64,000 nt of DNA from Paeniglutamicibacter antarcticus_C (lineage in GTDB: Bacteria; Actinomycetota; Actinomycetes; Actinomycetales; Micrococcaceae), in contig NZ_BAABLK010000006.1 in NCBI RefSeq assembly GCF_039544305.1, forward strand, positions 1 to 64,000. The letters are read 5' to 3'. The translations under genes were made by a program, and so were the position numbers. Below are positions 23,933-33,170 of the stretch, piece after piece. The notes below the pieces were generated by a model. That model saw only the letters and a list, made by a program, of their open reading frames with translations. It ran no database searches and was not told the origin of the DNA. The first letter of the stretch is position 1; every line of letters starts with the position of its first letter.

Positions 23933-25351
23933 CTAACCGATGCTTTCCAGCTTCATTTCCGTGTTGGCAGCGGAGAATTCGGTGAAGGCTCCGCGGAAAC
24001 GCGCCGCCGGGTGGGTTTCTTCCAGACGATCACCGCGTCCGAACATCTTGTGGCGCAAGCTGCCCGGGGCATATTCCTTTTGGGCAAGGCCGCGGCTGTG
24101 CAGCTCGGGGAGGATCCCGTCGATGAAGTCCGTGTAGGAACCGGGAAGGATCTGGTTCATGATGTTCAATCCGTCCATGCCCGCATCCTGCCAGCGTTCG
24201 ATCTCATCGACGATCTGCTCCGGGGTGCCGGAGATCTGTTGCGCCTTGGCCCGATAGCGCGCCAAGTCACCGATGGTCGGCTTTCCGCCGGGCACCGATG
24301 CGATGGCCGCCTCGAGTACCCCTCGCGCGCCCTCGGTCTCGATCTCCCCCAGCGGCGTATCCAAATCCAACCCACCGAAGTCGACGCCGATACCACCGCC
24401 GATGTGGGCAACGATCGCATGCAGGTCCAGGTACTCGTCGTACTCTGCCTCCTTGGCCTTGGCTTCCGCCTCGGTGCTTCCCACCACGAAGGACAAACCG
24501 GCAAACACCTTGACATCCCCTTTGGCACGCCCGGCAGCGGCCTCGAGTTCACGGATCTTGCCCACCTGCTTGGACACGTATTCGGTGTGCGGGGCAAACA
24601 GGAAGGTGGCTTCGGCGTGCTCTGCGGCAAACTGGCGTCCCCGCCCCGAGGAGCCGGCTTGGAAGAGGAAAGGGGTTCGCTGGCGGCTCGGCACGGCAAG
24701 GTGCGGACCGTCGATCGAATACCGCTTGCCCCGGTGGTTGATCTTGTGCACTTTTTCCGGATCTGCGAAGATCCCGGATTCCTTGTCGGCCAGCAGTGCG
24801 TCGTCGTCCCAGGAACCTTCCCACAGCTTGTAGGTCGCCTCGACGTACTCGTCTGCCCAGTCATAACGGTCATCGTGCGCCGTCAAACCCGCGGCCCCGA
24901 AGTTGCGGTGCGAGTTTTCCAGCACGCTGGTCACGATGTTCCAGGCAACCCGGCCCTTGGAGAGGTGGTCGAGAGTGGAAAGCTGGCGGGCAAACTGGAA
25001 GGGCGAGGCCTGCACCACCGAGCTGGTCATCGCCAACCCGATCTCACTGGTGGTAGCGGCGAGTGCCGAAAGCAACACCATGGGGTCGTGCGAGGGAACC
25101 TGCATTCCCTTGCGGACGTGGGAGGCCCAGCCACCTTCATGGTCTCCGTAGAGCCCCACCACGTCGGCAAAGAAGAGATTGTCGAACTTGGCATCCTCCA
25201 GCTGCTTTGCCAGATCCACCCACAACGACAGCTCGTTGAAGCGGTGCTGTTGCGCCTCGGGGTGGCGCCATTGCCCGCCGAGGATGTGGCTGGGGGTGTT
25301 CATCAGGAAGGCGCTGAGCAGCAGCCGTGGCCGCGTGTCGAAGGTACCCAT
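23933..25351 (-). CDS. DszA/NtaA-type FMN-dependent monooxygenase (island copy 1)
   Basis: A 472-residue luciferase-like flavin monooxygenase of the NtaA/SnaA/DszA branch: WRHPEAQQHRFNELSLWVDLAKQLEDAKFDNLFFADV, GRVAWNIVTSVLENSHRNFG, DRYDWADEYVEATYKLWEGSW (each broken here by position) and PFLFQAGSSGRGRQFAAEHAEA. These enzymes use FMNH2 from a separate reductase to insert oxygen and cleave C-S or C-N bonds. Its ATG at 25351 directly follows the TAA of the DszC-like gene, so they are translationally coupled. As the distal gene of the SAM-riboswitch operon it probably desulfurises an imported organosulfur compound. Substrate unknown; alternatives are sulfones, thioethers or N-acetyl-S-substituted cysteines. 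Confidence 0.82.
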   Translation of the reverse strand: MGTFDTRPRLLLSAFLMNTPSHILGGQWRHPEAQQHRFNELSLWVDLAKQLEDAKFDNLFFADVVGLYGDHEGGWASHVRKGMQVPSHDPMVLLSALAATTSEIGLAMTSSVVQASPFQFARQLSTLDHLSKGRVAWNIVTSVLENSHRNFGAAGLTAHDDRYDWADEYVEATYKLWEGSWDDDALLADKESGIFADPEKVHKINHRGKRYSIDGPHLAVPSRQRTPFLFQAGSSGRGRQFAAEHAEATFLFAPHTEYVSKQVGKIRELEAAAGRAKGDVKVFAGLSFVVGSTEAEAKAKEAEYDEYLDLHAIVAHIGGGIGVDFGGLDLDTPLGEIETEGARGVLEAAIASVPGGKPTIGDLARYRAKAQQISGTPEQIVDEIERWQDAGMDGLNIMNQILPGSYTDFIDGILPELHSRGLAQKEYAPGSLRHKMFGRGDRLEETHPAARFRGAFTEFSAANTEMKLESIG

Positions 25352-26587
25352 TTACTTGTTCTCCTCCTGTGTATCCGTTGCTTCACCGATCGAGTGCAAT
25401 CCGGTGGGGATGGTGCCGTTGATGTAGTAGTCCCCCACCGAGCGCGCCTTGAACGTCACCGGGTTGTGGGTGGCCACAGTACGGGCGTTGCGCCAATGCC
25501 TGTCCAGTGACTTGCCGCGCGATACGGCCGAGGCCCCGGTGACGTCGAAGATTTCGCTGGTGGCATCCAGGACGAGCTTCGGAACGCTCACGTGTGCTTG
25601 CTGCACCGCGATCTCGGCGCGGATGAACGCAGACTCCTCGTCCAGCCCCAGGGAGGGGTCCACTGCTGCGTCCAGGTCGCGGGCGGCAGCGAAAACGATC
25701 GAGTCGGCCGCGTAGACCGCGGCGGCAATGCGCCCGACCTTTTCCTGGATCAATGGGTCGTTTCTAAACAGCTCGCCGGAACCGGTGTTGAAGGTCCGGG
25801 TCCGGTTGCGCACCAATTGAGCGGCATCGGCCAACGCCGCGTGGCCGATGCCGGCCAGCACGCTCAGCAGCGCAAGCTGGAAGAACGCCGGTTCAAGCGT
25901 GGAGGAGACCTTGCGCGCGATGATGTCCTCCCCGGGCACCACCACATCGTCGAAGATCGCGGTTCCGGTGCCTGTCAGCGGCTGACCGAAGCCGTCCCAG
26001 TCATCAATGATCCTCACCCGCGGATCATCGGCGCGCACTATCGCGTACTGGCGCCCCTCGACGCCCTCGGTGCTGGCCATGACGATGACCCAGTCGGCAA
26101 AAATAGAACCGGTCGTGTAGTACTTCTGACCCTGAAGCAGCCATCGGCCTGCGTCCTGGCGCAACTTCGTGTTGGTGGTTCCCAGGGCGTTTCCGCCCCT
26201 TTCGGTCGCCGCGTTGCCAAAGATCTCACCGGCAATCACCCTCGGGAACCAGCGAAGCTGGAAGTCCTCGGGCTGCAGCGCAATGGTTTCCACGAAAGAG
26301 AAGTGTGAGCGCAACAGGTGCCCGACGTTGGAATCGGCGGCGGAGAGCTCCACCACCAAACGGAAGAGGTGTTCGTGGCTGATCGGATCTCCCCCGTGCG
26401 CGGCCGGAACACGAAGTGCGGTGAAGCCGGATTCCTTGAGCCAGCGCACCGGTTCGAAGGGCAATACATGGTTGTTTTCCCGTTCCACCGCGCCTTCGGC
26501 GATCTGCGCGAATACCGGGGCAAAGCGTGCGCCCAACTCCGCGTAGCGAGACTCTGCTGTTCGTTCCTGTACGTGCGTGGTGCTCAT
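25352..26587 (-). CDS. DszC/SfnB-type flavin-dependent monooxygenase, acyl-CoA dehydrogenase fold (copy 1)
   Basis: A 411-residue protein with the acyl-CoA dehydrogenase fold but the sequence style of DszC/SfnB: REYGG-like loop as RVPAAHGGDPISHE (about 58-71), ATERGGNALGTTNTKL, KYYTTGSIFADWVIVMAS (about 155-172) and C-terminal SLDRHWRNARTVATHNPVTF. The catalytic Glu of true acyl-CoA dehydrogenases is not evident, and the ending matches DszC, which S-oxygenates dibenzothiophene with FMNH2. It sits between an ABC importer and a DszA-like enzyme, which points to sequential oxidation of an imported sulfur compound. ATG at 26587, 45 bp behind the ATPase gene. Confidence 0.78.
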   Translation of the reverse strand: MSTTHVQERTAESRYAELGARFAPVFAQIAEGAVERENNHVLPFEPVRWLKESGFTALRVPAAHGGDPISHEHLFRLVVELSAADSNVGHLLRSHFSFVETIALQPEDFQLRWFPRVIAGEIFGNAATERGGNALGTTNTKLRQDAGRWLLQGQKYYTTGSIFADWVIVMASTEGVEGRQYAIVRADDPRVRIIDDWDGFGQPLTGTGTAIFDDVVVPGEDIIARKVSSTLEPAFFQLALLSVLAGIGHAALADAAQLVRNRTRTFNTGSGELFRNDPLIQEKVGRIAAAVYAADSIVFAAARDLDAAVDPSLGLDEESAFIRAEIAVQQAHVSVPKLVLDATSEIFDVTGASAVSRGKSLDRHWRNARTVATHNPVTFKARSVGDYYINGTIPTGLHSIGEATDTQEENK

Positions 26588-26632
26588 TGTTATTCCTCTA
26601 CATCCATGGGATCGGGGCCTTGTTGGCCAAAG

Positions 26633-28270
26633 TCAGTTGTTTGCCAGCTCGCGCAATAGCTGCCCGGGGTTCGAATCCAGCAACAGCTTGGTGTATTCGC
26701 TCACCGGGCTTCCAAAGACCTGTGCTGCCGGGCCTACCTCGACGAGCCGGCCCCTGCGCATGACCCCCACATCATGGGAGATCCGTTCCACCACGTGAAG
26801 GTCGTGGGAAATGAACAGGTATGACAGACCCTGTGTGACCTGCAGGTCTTCGAGCAGGGACAGGACCTGCGCCTGGGTCAGGACGTCGAGGGCCGAAAGG
26901 GCCTCATCGAGCACCAGCGTCTTTGCCCCAAGTGCCAGCGCCCGGGCGATGGCAACGCGTTGGCGCTGGCCCCCGGAGAGTTCCTTGGCGCCGAGTGTTG
27001 CCATGCGGGCAGGTAGGTTGACCGCGTCCAACAGCTCTGCCACGCGGATCTCTCGTTCGGCCTTGCTCCCGACTTTGTAGTTTTTCAGGGGTTCGCTGAT
27101 GATCCGGGACACCGTGTGTCGCGGATCCAAGGCGGAATCCGGGTTTTGGTAGACGAGTTGCAGGCTGCGCCAGAGATCCCGTTTTCCGGCCCCGCGAAGC
27201 TTTGTCACATCTTGCCCATGGATCCTCACGGTTCCCGCGCTCGGTTCGAGCAGACGCATGACCATCCGCGCCGTGGTGGATTTGCCGGATCCCGATTCAC
27301 CCACCAGGGAGAAGGTGGTGCCCGGACGTACCGCAAAGGAAACCGCCTCGACAGCCGCATGGGCGTCTTTTCCATTGCCGTAGACCTTTTTCAGCCCAAG
27401 GACCTCAATGGCCGGGACCTCGATGTTCCCCTCGCGCCCGGTGGTACGGACGGCGGGGTCACTCGGAGCGGCCTCGGCAAGCAGCAGTCGGGTGTAGGGA
27501 TCTTCGGGTTTAGAGAGGATCTCGCGCACCGGGCGGTCTTCGCGGATGCGCCCATGTTTCATGACCACGATGCGGTCGGCGATGTCTGTGGCGACGGCGA
27601 GGTCGTGGGTCACGAATATCACCGCCGTTCCCATGTCGCGGGCGAGCCTGGTGAAGACCTCCAGCACGGTTTGCTGAACAGTCACATCGAGGGCGGAGGT
27701 CGGTTCATCGGCAATCAGCAACTCCGGTTTCAGGGCGAAGGCAATGGCGATGAGGACTCGTTGCTTCAGTCCGCCGGAGAGTTCGTGCGGGTATTGGACG
27801 ATGCGCTGGGCCGGGCGGTCGATGCCAACGAGTTCCAGCAACCTCAGCACCTCGGAGCGCAGCTCCGCCTTTGAGTGCTTTCGGCCACGCCGATGCAGAC
27901 GAAAAACCTCCCCTACCTGTGATCCGATGGTCTTGACCGGGTCCAGCGAAGCTCCCGGGTCCTGTGGGATCATGCCGATGCGGCGTCCGCGGATTTGTTC
28001 AAATTCCTTGGTCGAGCGGGTGAGCAGGTCCTCTCCCCAAAGGGTGATCGTCCCGTCGAGTATCTTTGCCGAGGCCGGCAGCAACCCGATGATGGCCTTG
28101 GACAGCGTGGATTTCCCGGATCCCGATTCACCCACCAAGGCAACGATCTCACCGGCCTTCAGCGTGAGGTCGATGTTCTCCGCCGCCGTGACGGATTCGG
28201 CTCCGCTGCCGTATTGGACGCTCAGTCCGTGGATGTCCAACAACGCGGGCGCTTGGGCTTTGGTGCTCAT
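26633..28270 (-). CDS. Fused double ABC ATPase of a peptide/nickel-type importer
   Basis: A 545-residue protein with two complete ATPase halves in one chain, equivalent to DppD-DppF. Half 1 has GESGSGKSTLSKA (about 47-59), signature ELSGGLKQR and LLIADEPTSALD. Half 2 has GESGSGKSTTARM (about 316-328), ELSGGQRQR and TLVLDEALSALD, where Ala replaces the usual Pro after DE. I placed the start at ATG 28270 with AAAGG 8 nt upstream; the open frame continues upstream into the permease gene without a better start. It powers the permeases at 28285 and 29215 and is part of the SAM-riboswitch operon. Confidence 0.88.
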   Translation of the reverse strand: MSTKAQAPALLDIHGLSVQYGSGAESVTAAENIDLTLKAGEIVALVGESGSGKSTLSKAIIGLLPASAKILDGTITLWGEDLLTRSTKEFEQIRGRRIGMIPQDPGASLDPVKTIGSQVGEVFRLHRRGRKHSKAELRSEVLRLLELVGIDRPAQRIVQYPHELSGGLKQRVLIAIAFALKPELLIADEPTSALDVTVQQTVLEVFTRLARDMGTAVIFVTHDLAVATDIADRIVVMKHGRIREDRPVREILSKPEDPYTRLLLAEAAPSDPAVRTTGREGNIEVPAIEVLGLKKVYGNGKDAHAAVEAVSFAVRPGTTFSLVGESGSGKSTTARMVMRLLEPSAGTVRIHGQDVTKLRGAGKRDLWRSLQLVYQNPDSALDPRHTVSRIISEPLKNYKVGSKAEREIRVAELLDAVNLPARMATLGAKELSGGQRQRVAIARALALGAKTLVLDEALSALDVLTQAQVLSLLEDLQVTQGLSYLFISHDLHVVERISHDVGVMRRGRLVEVGPAAQVFGSPVSEYTKLLLDSNPGQLLRELANN

Positions 28271-28284
28271 GGCATTGCCTTTCA

Positions 28285-29193
28285 CTAGAAACGGAAGATC
28301 TTGTGTAGCTGGCGGCCCAAGCCCGCCAGCAGGATGACCACGGCGACGATTACCAGGCCGGGCAGGGTGGTGAGCCACCATGCAGAGGCAAGGTATTGCC
28401 GGCCCTCGGCAATGAGCAGTCCCCATTCCGGGGTGGGCGGCGGCGACCCGAAACCCAGGAATCCCAGGCCCGAAATGGCGAGGATCGCCACGCCGAGGTC
28501 CACCACCAAAAGCGCCAGCACGGGGCCGCATGAATTGGGAAGGATGTGTTTGAAGACCACGGAGAAGTAGGTTCCGCCGTTCATGAACGCCGCTTCAACG
28601 TAGTCGAGGCTGCGCACCCGCAGTACCTCGGAACGGACCACCCGGGCAAATGACGCAATGGATGCGATGCCTACGCCGATGCCCAATGAGATCGGCCCCG
28701 GGGCAAATGCCGTGACGATGATCAGCGAGATCAGGAATCCGGGCACAGCCAGCAGGACATCGACCAGACGCATGGTCAGTGCATCTACAGCGCGGCCCGC
28801 CGTCGCTGCCAGAAGCCCCAGCCCGGTACCGGCCACCAGGCCGATGGTGACGGCGAGACCTGCCGTCACCAATGTTTGGCTGGTTCCGTGAACCACCCGG
28901 GCGAACATGTCGCGTCCCAGGTGGTCGGTGCCAAACCAATATTCGGCTCCAGGAGCCCGGAATTTTTCCGCCGGAACACCGCTGATGGGATCGAACCCGC
29001 TAAAGATCGCGGGGAACAGCGCCCAGCCAAGGACGATGGCCAACGGCGCGCAGGTCAGCCAGAAAACCGGGGACCGAAGCGCCCCTGGCTTGGGTTTCGG
29101 GCTTGGTAGGTGCCCGGCAGCAGGCAGGCTGTCCATCGAGGCCAACCGGTGCGCGTCAACTTGTGCCAGCGGTTCCTCTAGCTTGATGCTCAT
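28285..29193 (-). CDS. Peptide/nickel-type ABC permease (DppC-like)
   Basis: A 302-residue permease with an N-terminal cytoplasmic extension, a first span near residues 48-68, and the DppC signature FGTDHLGRDMFARVVHGTSQ (about 89-108). The coupling loop contains VVRSEVLRVRSLDYVEAA (about 186-203). It forms the channel together with the DppB-like protein. There are 21 bp to the upstream permease gene and 14 bp to the ATPase gene. Confidence 0.88.
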   Translation of the reverse strand: MSIKLEEPLAQVDAHRLASMDSLPAAGHLPSPKPKPGALRSPVFWLTCAPLAIVLGWALFPAIFSGFDPISGVPAEKFRAPGAEYWFGTDHLGRDMFARVVHGTSQTLVTAGLAVTIGLVAGTGLGLLAATAGRAVDALTMRLVDVLLAVPGFLISLIIVTAFAPGPISLGIGVGIASIASFARVVRSEVLRVRSLDYVEAAFMNGGTYFSVVFKHILPNSCGPVLALLVVDLGVAILAISGLGFLGFGSPPPTPEWGLLIAEGRQYLASAWWLTTLPGLVIVAVVILLAGLGRQLHKIFRF

Positions 29194-29214
29194 GCGGGTT
29201 CTCTCCGTTCTTTC

Positions 29215-30174
29215 TTAGGCAACGAGCGCGCGCGGCGCACCGTGCGTTCCACTCTTGAGGATCCGTGGATCCAATAGCGGGTAGATCAGGTCGACCACGA
29301 GATTCACGGTGACGAAGGCCGTTGCGGTGAGCAGCACCAGGCCTTGGACCAGCGCAACATCTTGTGCCGTCACGGATTGCAGCACCACTTGTCCCAGGCC
29401 TGATCGTGCAAACACCGTCTCGGTGATCACCGAACCGGCCAGCAGTGTTCCTACGGTGATGCCGCTGATGGTCATGGCCGGTGCCGCAGCGTTCTTCAGG
29501 GTGTGGCGAAAGAAGATCCACGATTCCGAAGCGCCCTTGGCCCGCAGTACGTCCACGAACGGCTGCGCGTAGACGTTCTCGACGCTTTTGAGCAGCACCT
29601 GGGCAATCGGGGCGGAAACATGGATCGCCAGGACCAGGACGGGAACGGCGATGGAGGCGAAGGACCCATCCGGGAAAAGCGACATCACGCCAAACTGGAT
29701 CGAGAGGACCTGCAGGAGCACCAGGCCCAGCCAAAACACCGGCACCGCGGCAAAGAGAGGCGGCAAGTTGACGATGAACCGCTTCAACCACGTCCGACGA
29801 GCCAACGTGGCCGAAGCGACCAGCACAACGGCAAACACCACAGCCGTGGCAAAGGCGCTTGTTGCCAGCAATAGCGTCGAACCGACCACGGCACCGATGC
29901 GCTCGGCGACGGGCTGGCCCGAGGCCAGGGAATAGCCGAAGTCTCCGCGAAAGAGACCCGCCAGCTGGCTGGCGTACTGCACCAAAAGTGGCTGGTCGTA
30001 TCCATACTGGGCCTTCATCGCTGCGATGGTTGCTGGGTCGGCCGCGGCATCAGCCGACAGGAAAATCGTTACGGGGTCATTTGGAAGCAACTGCACGGCC
30101 AGGAAGACCAATGTGTAGGCAAGCCAAATGACCAGCAAGGCTTGTCCGATGCGGCGGGCGATGTATGCGGCCAT
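29215..30174 (-). CDS. Peptide/nickel-type ABC permease (DppB-like)
   Basis: A 319-residue permease beginning MAAYIARRIGQALLVIWLAY, the typical DppB first span, with a QLLPNDPVTIFL region near 32-43 and the coupling segment ENVYAQPFVDVLRAKGASESWIF (read in two parts) followed by LAGSVITETVFARSGLGQVV. Six spans are predicted. It begins 7 bp after the end of the frameshifted binding-protein gene. It is required for import of whatever the island's binding protein captures. Confidence 0.88.
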   Translation of the reverse strand: MAAYIARRIGQALLVIWLAYTLVFLAVQLLPNDPVTIFLSADAAADPATIAAMKAQYGYDQPLLVQYASQLAGLFRGDFGYSLASGQPVAERIGAVVGSTLLLATSAFATAVVFAVVLVASATLARRTWLKRFIVNLPPLFAAVPVFWLGLVLLQVLSIQFGVMSLFPDGSFASIAVPVLVLAIHVSAPIAQVLLKSVENVYAQPFVDVLRAKGASESWIFFRHTLKNAAAPAMTISGITVGTLLAGSVITETVFARSGLGQVVLQSVTAQDVALVQGLVLLTATAFVTVNLVVDLIYPLLDPRILKSGTHGAPRALVA

Positions 30175-30181
30175 GGGTCAG

Positions 30182-31847
30182 CTACTTTCCGGTCTTCCAG
30201 GCGCCCTGGAAGATCGGGGCGGTTCCGGAGGTGAACTCGACGTGGGCGTCTGAATTGCCGCCGTAGACCTGGACCTCGTCCCAAAGGACCAAGGCCAGTG
30301 CCTTCTCACTGACGAGCTGGCGCTGTTCCTCGGCGATGAGTTCGTTGTGCTCCGCTTCGCTGGTCGCTGCGCGTTCCTTGGCAAACAGGGCGTTGAGCTC
30401 GGTGTCGGCGTTGAGGGTCTGGGTGTTGTTCTCGGGACCGAAGACCGGTCCAAGTCCCCCGTATGCGAATTGGCGGGTTCCGAAGAACTCGATGTTGGGG
30501 TCGATCATTGCGGTGGCAAGGAACGTGTTGTCCGAGGCACGGTTGATGAGCTTGACACCAATTTCACGCCACTGTTGTTCGATGAGCTCGAATGCCGGCT
30601 TGATGACCACCGAGTTGTTGGAGCTGGTCACTGTGACCTCCAGCTTCTTGCCATCCTTTTCGCGCACGCCGTCGGCACCAACAACCCAGCCGGCTTCATC
30701 GAGGAGCGACTTGGATTTTTCCGGCTCGTAGGCCAGGTCCGCGGAAAGGTCGATGAAACCGGGCGCTGCGTGGTTCAGCACCGAATCTGCCACGACATAG
30801 CTCTCGGAGAGGACGGTGTCCTTGATGGACTGCCGATCGATGCCTGCTTGGAGCGCCTGGCGGACTTTGGCATCGGTAAGCTTGCCGCTGCCGATGCGCA
30901 CCGCGGCCATGTTGGTCGTCAAATCAACGCCTTGGGCTGGCAACACATTGTCCCCGCTGCTCTTGAGCGCCTGCTCATCGACCGGCTGCAGCCCGCGCAC
31001 CAGGTCGACCTGGCCTGTTCTGTACCGCTCCAGCACGATGGGCAACCTCGGGCAGGTACTTCACCACAAGAGAGTCCAGGTATGCGGCTCCCTGGTTCGC
31101 CGCGCTCTCCGGTGCCCACTTGTAGTCCTCGCGCTTGGCGAAGGTGACTTCCTCATCGGTCTTTTCGGATTCGAATACGAAGGGCCCGGATCCGATGATC
31201 TTGGCGATCGCAGACTGTCCAGCGTTGTCGAGCTTGAGTGTGTCAGGGGAGACAAGACCGGCTGTTACGGAGGAGGTGGCACGCAGGAAGTTAGCGTCGG
31301 GCGCCTTGAGCGTCACCTTGACCTGGTTCTTCCCGATGACCTCTGCGGATTTGTAGGCACCAAAGTCCACGTTCGGTGCGATCTGGGCGGCCTTGACCCC
31401 AAGCCCCAAGGCATCCAGGTTCTTCTTGACAGCCTGGGCATTAAGGGCGGTGCCATCGGAGAAGCTGACCCCGTCACGAATCGTGAAGGTGAATTCGGTC
31501 TGGTCCTTGTTGGCGGTGAAGTCGGAGGCTATCCAGCCCACGAGCTTGCCCGATTCGGCATCGAAATACGTCAGGCGGTCAAGAAGGCTGTTGAGTACGT
31601 TCGCTTTCTCATAGAAGCGTGCGGCCTGTGTCTGCCAGTTGCTGATGGGAGTCACCTCCGCAAAAACGAAGGCTCCGCCCTGCACCGGCTCATTGCCGAT
31701 GGGACTGTTCGGTGCTGCATTGCCGGCGTCTTGTGTCCCCGATCCGCATGCACTGAGCGCGAGCGTTGCCGCGGCGAGCATCGTCAGGACCTTGACGCCG
31801 GTACCGGCGTTGCGACGTCGCTTCGCAGGTGGGTTGGTGTTGCCCAT
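30182..31847 (-). pseudogene. Frameshifted peptide-type ABC substrate-binding lipoprotein gene
   Basis: The gene starts at ATG 31847 with signal sequence and lipobox LSAC (Cys about 34), and runs in one frame through family-5 features (SLLDRLTYFDAESGKLVGW, FSDGTALNAQAVKKNLDAL) until about 31048, where KYLPE is followed by nonsense. The frame beginning PIVLERYRTGQVDLVRGL at about 31042 continues the same protein to 30182. A one-base insertion or two-base deletion near GAGGTTGCCC (minus strand, about 31040-31050) explains this. The joined product would be about 555 residues, normal for the family. It is the first gene behind a SAM riboswitch. Either a real knock-out of the importer or a sequencing error. 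Confidence 0.85.
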
Positions 31848-31952
31848 GGTGTTCCCTCTCGGTTAACCCGAGGAATGCCGCCACATGGCTGGTCGTCCGC
31901 TTACCGTCATGGGCATGACGGTTCGTAGTGGACCGGCGCAGAGTTTGGCTAT

Positions 31953-32045
31953 CTCCATCGGTCCTGGCGGTAGCACCGGTCCCCAATGACGGGGGTGGTT
32001 GCTGCGGCGTCAACGAGCCAGGTCTCTCAGCCGCTCTGGATGGTG
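31953..32045 (-). promoter_or_regulatory. SAM-I (S-box) type riboswitch, ABC importer/monooxygenase operon
   Basis: Read on the minus strand, CCAUC (32043-32039) and GAUGG (31959-31955) form P1. Between them are the S-box core GCGGCUGAGAGACCUGG, then UGACGCCGCAGCAACC and GGUGCUACCGCC, in the order of the SAM-I aptamer (kink-turn, GCAACC, GGUGCUA). The first gene starts 106 nt further down. In that space are a perfect hairpin ACCGTCATG/CATGACGGT (31903-31922) and CTCGG/CCGAG (31858-31872) next to the Shine-Dalgarno site, which could be the expression platform. Confidence 0.88.
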
Positions 32046-32454
32046 TGTTCGGGTGTAGCCTTGCGCCACTGTCGAACCATTCAAGTCTGTTGCAGATTCT
32101 TCGATATGACCAACCGAAAGGTCGCTTCCGTGAAACAAACCGACGCATAGCGTCGATTGTGAGGCGTATTCATGTCATAAATCTTTACAAGTCGGACTGT
32201 GAAGCGTCAACGTAATCATTCTTGCGTCATGGGCTGGTCATGTTGATAATCCGGTCCTTGTTCGGATTCGGGCTGATCGCCAGAGGCTTGCAAGCTGACA
32301 ACGCTGCATGACGCCAATCTCGGCGGGTCCATCTGCAGGGCTTTGGCGCTGCGTCCGGATTCGCTCGGAACACCGCCGCTGCACGTGTGCCAACCGAGGT
32401 GTGAACCATAATCCGAAACCAGCGTCCAGTTACGGAACGTGGCAAGATCACCTC
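32046..32454. other. 409-bp intergenic region between divergent importer operon and DUF1345 gene
   Basis: No gene is visible. The part 32050-32220 is noticeably AT-richer than its surroundings and contains the palindrome CGACGC-ATA-GCGTCG (32141-32155), a possible operator. It should hold the promoter of the riboswitch operon on the minus strand and that of the gene at 32455 on the plus strand, but no convincing -35/-10 pair stands out. Confidence 0.4.
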
Positions 32455-33105
32455 ATGAAAGGCACACGCACACGGCGTGCAAGGCATCGAAGGATGCGCT
32501 TGCTGGGAATGCTCGTCGGCGGAATCACCGCCGCCGGATTAGCCGGGGTCCTGGGCCAGTGGAACTACGCGCCGGCCGTTGGATGGACAGCGGCGGCACT
32601 GATCTACAACGCATCGGTTTGGCTGACCATTGCATCGATGGGTCACGCACGCACTTGCGACGACGCCCAGGAAGAAGACCCGGGGGTGCAGGTAACCGAC
32701 CTGTTGATCATCCTGGCCGCCATCGGGTCGCTGGCCGCAGTGGCGTTGGTGATGGCCAGCGGCAGCAACCTGAGCGCATCGGCCAGGTTGCCCCTGGCCC
32801 TGTTGGCTTTGACCTGCACCGCAATGTCGTGGTTGATGGTCCATACCCTTTACACGCTGCGTTACGCCAGGATCTACTACGCCGGTGCACCAGGGGGGAT
32901 CGATTTCAACCAGGACGAGCCGCCGCAGTACACCGACATCGCTTACATGGCCTTCAGCGTGGGCATGACCTACCAGGTCTCGGACACCTCCATCACCACG
33001 CGCGAGATGCGTTCGGCGGTCCTGCGTCACAGTTTGCTGGCATTTCTTTTCGGCACCGGCATCCTGGCCACCACCATCAACCTGGTGGTCAGCCTTGCCG
33101 CATGA
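32455..33105 (+). CDS. DUF1345 family membrane protein
   Basis: A 216-residue protein with an arginine-rich start (KGTRTRRARHRRMRL) and about five membrane spans. DQ/EE-rich loop residues and the block DIAYMAFSVGMTYQVSDTSITTREMRSAVLRHSLLAF are the conserved signature of DUF1345, whose function is unknown. I placed the start at ATG 32455 because the upstream in-frame extension to 32308 has no membrane or family character. It ends at a strong bidirectional terminator. It interrupts the sulfur island on the opposite strand and shows no riboswitch of its own. Confidence 0.8.
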   Translation: MKGTRTRRARHRRMRLLGMLVGGITAAGLAGVLGQWNYAPAVGWTAAALIYNASVWLTIASMGHARTCDDAQEEDPGVQVTDLLIILAAIGSLAAVALVMASGSNLSASARLPLALLALTCTAMSWLMVHTLYTLRYARIYYAGAPGGIDFNQDEPPQYTDIAYMAFSVGMTYQVSDTSITTREMRSAVLRHSLLAFLFGTGILATTINLVVSLAA

Positions 33106-33110
33106 AAGGC

Positions 33111-33148
33111 CTTGGGAGTGGACACACCATGGTGTGACCACTCCCAAG
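33111..33148. terminator. Bidirectional terminator
   Basis: CTTGGGAGTGG (33111-33121) pairs perfectly with CCACTCCCAAG (33138-33148), and the loop is itself the palindrome CACACCATGGTGTG. It lies between the DUF1345 gene and the convergent DszA-like gene. Confidence 0.8.
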
Positions 33149-33170
33149 ATTTCATCTGAGCGTCCGCGGC

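Noticed and set aside
24011..25510. 499-codon plus-strand frame opposite the DszA-like gene
   Set aside because: Antisense to a clearly recognisable flavin monooxygenase; no ribosome-binding site or domain.
30182..31847. Two independent binding-protein genes
   Set aside because: Each frame is only half of a family-5 binding protein and they are collinear, so one frameshifted gene.
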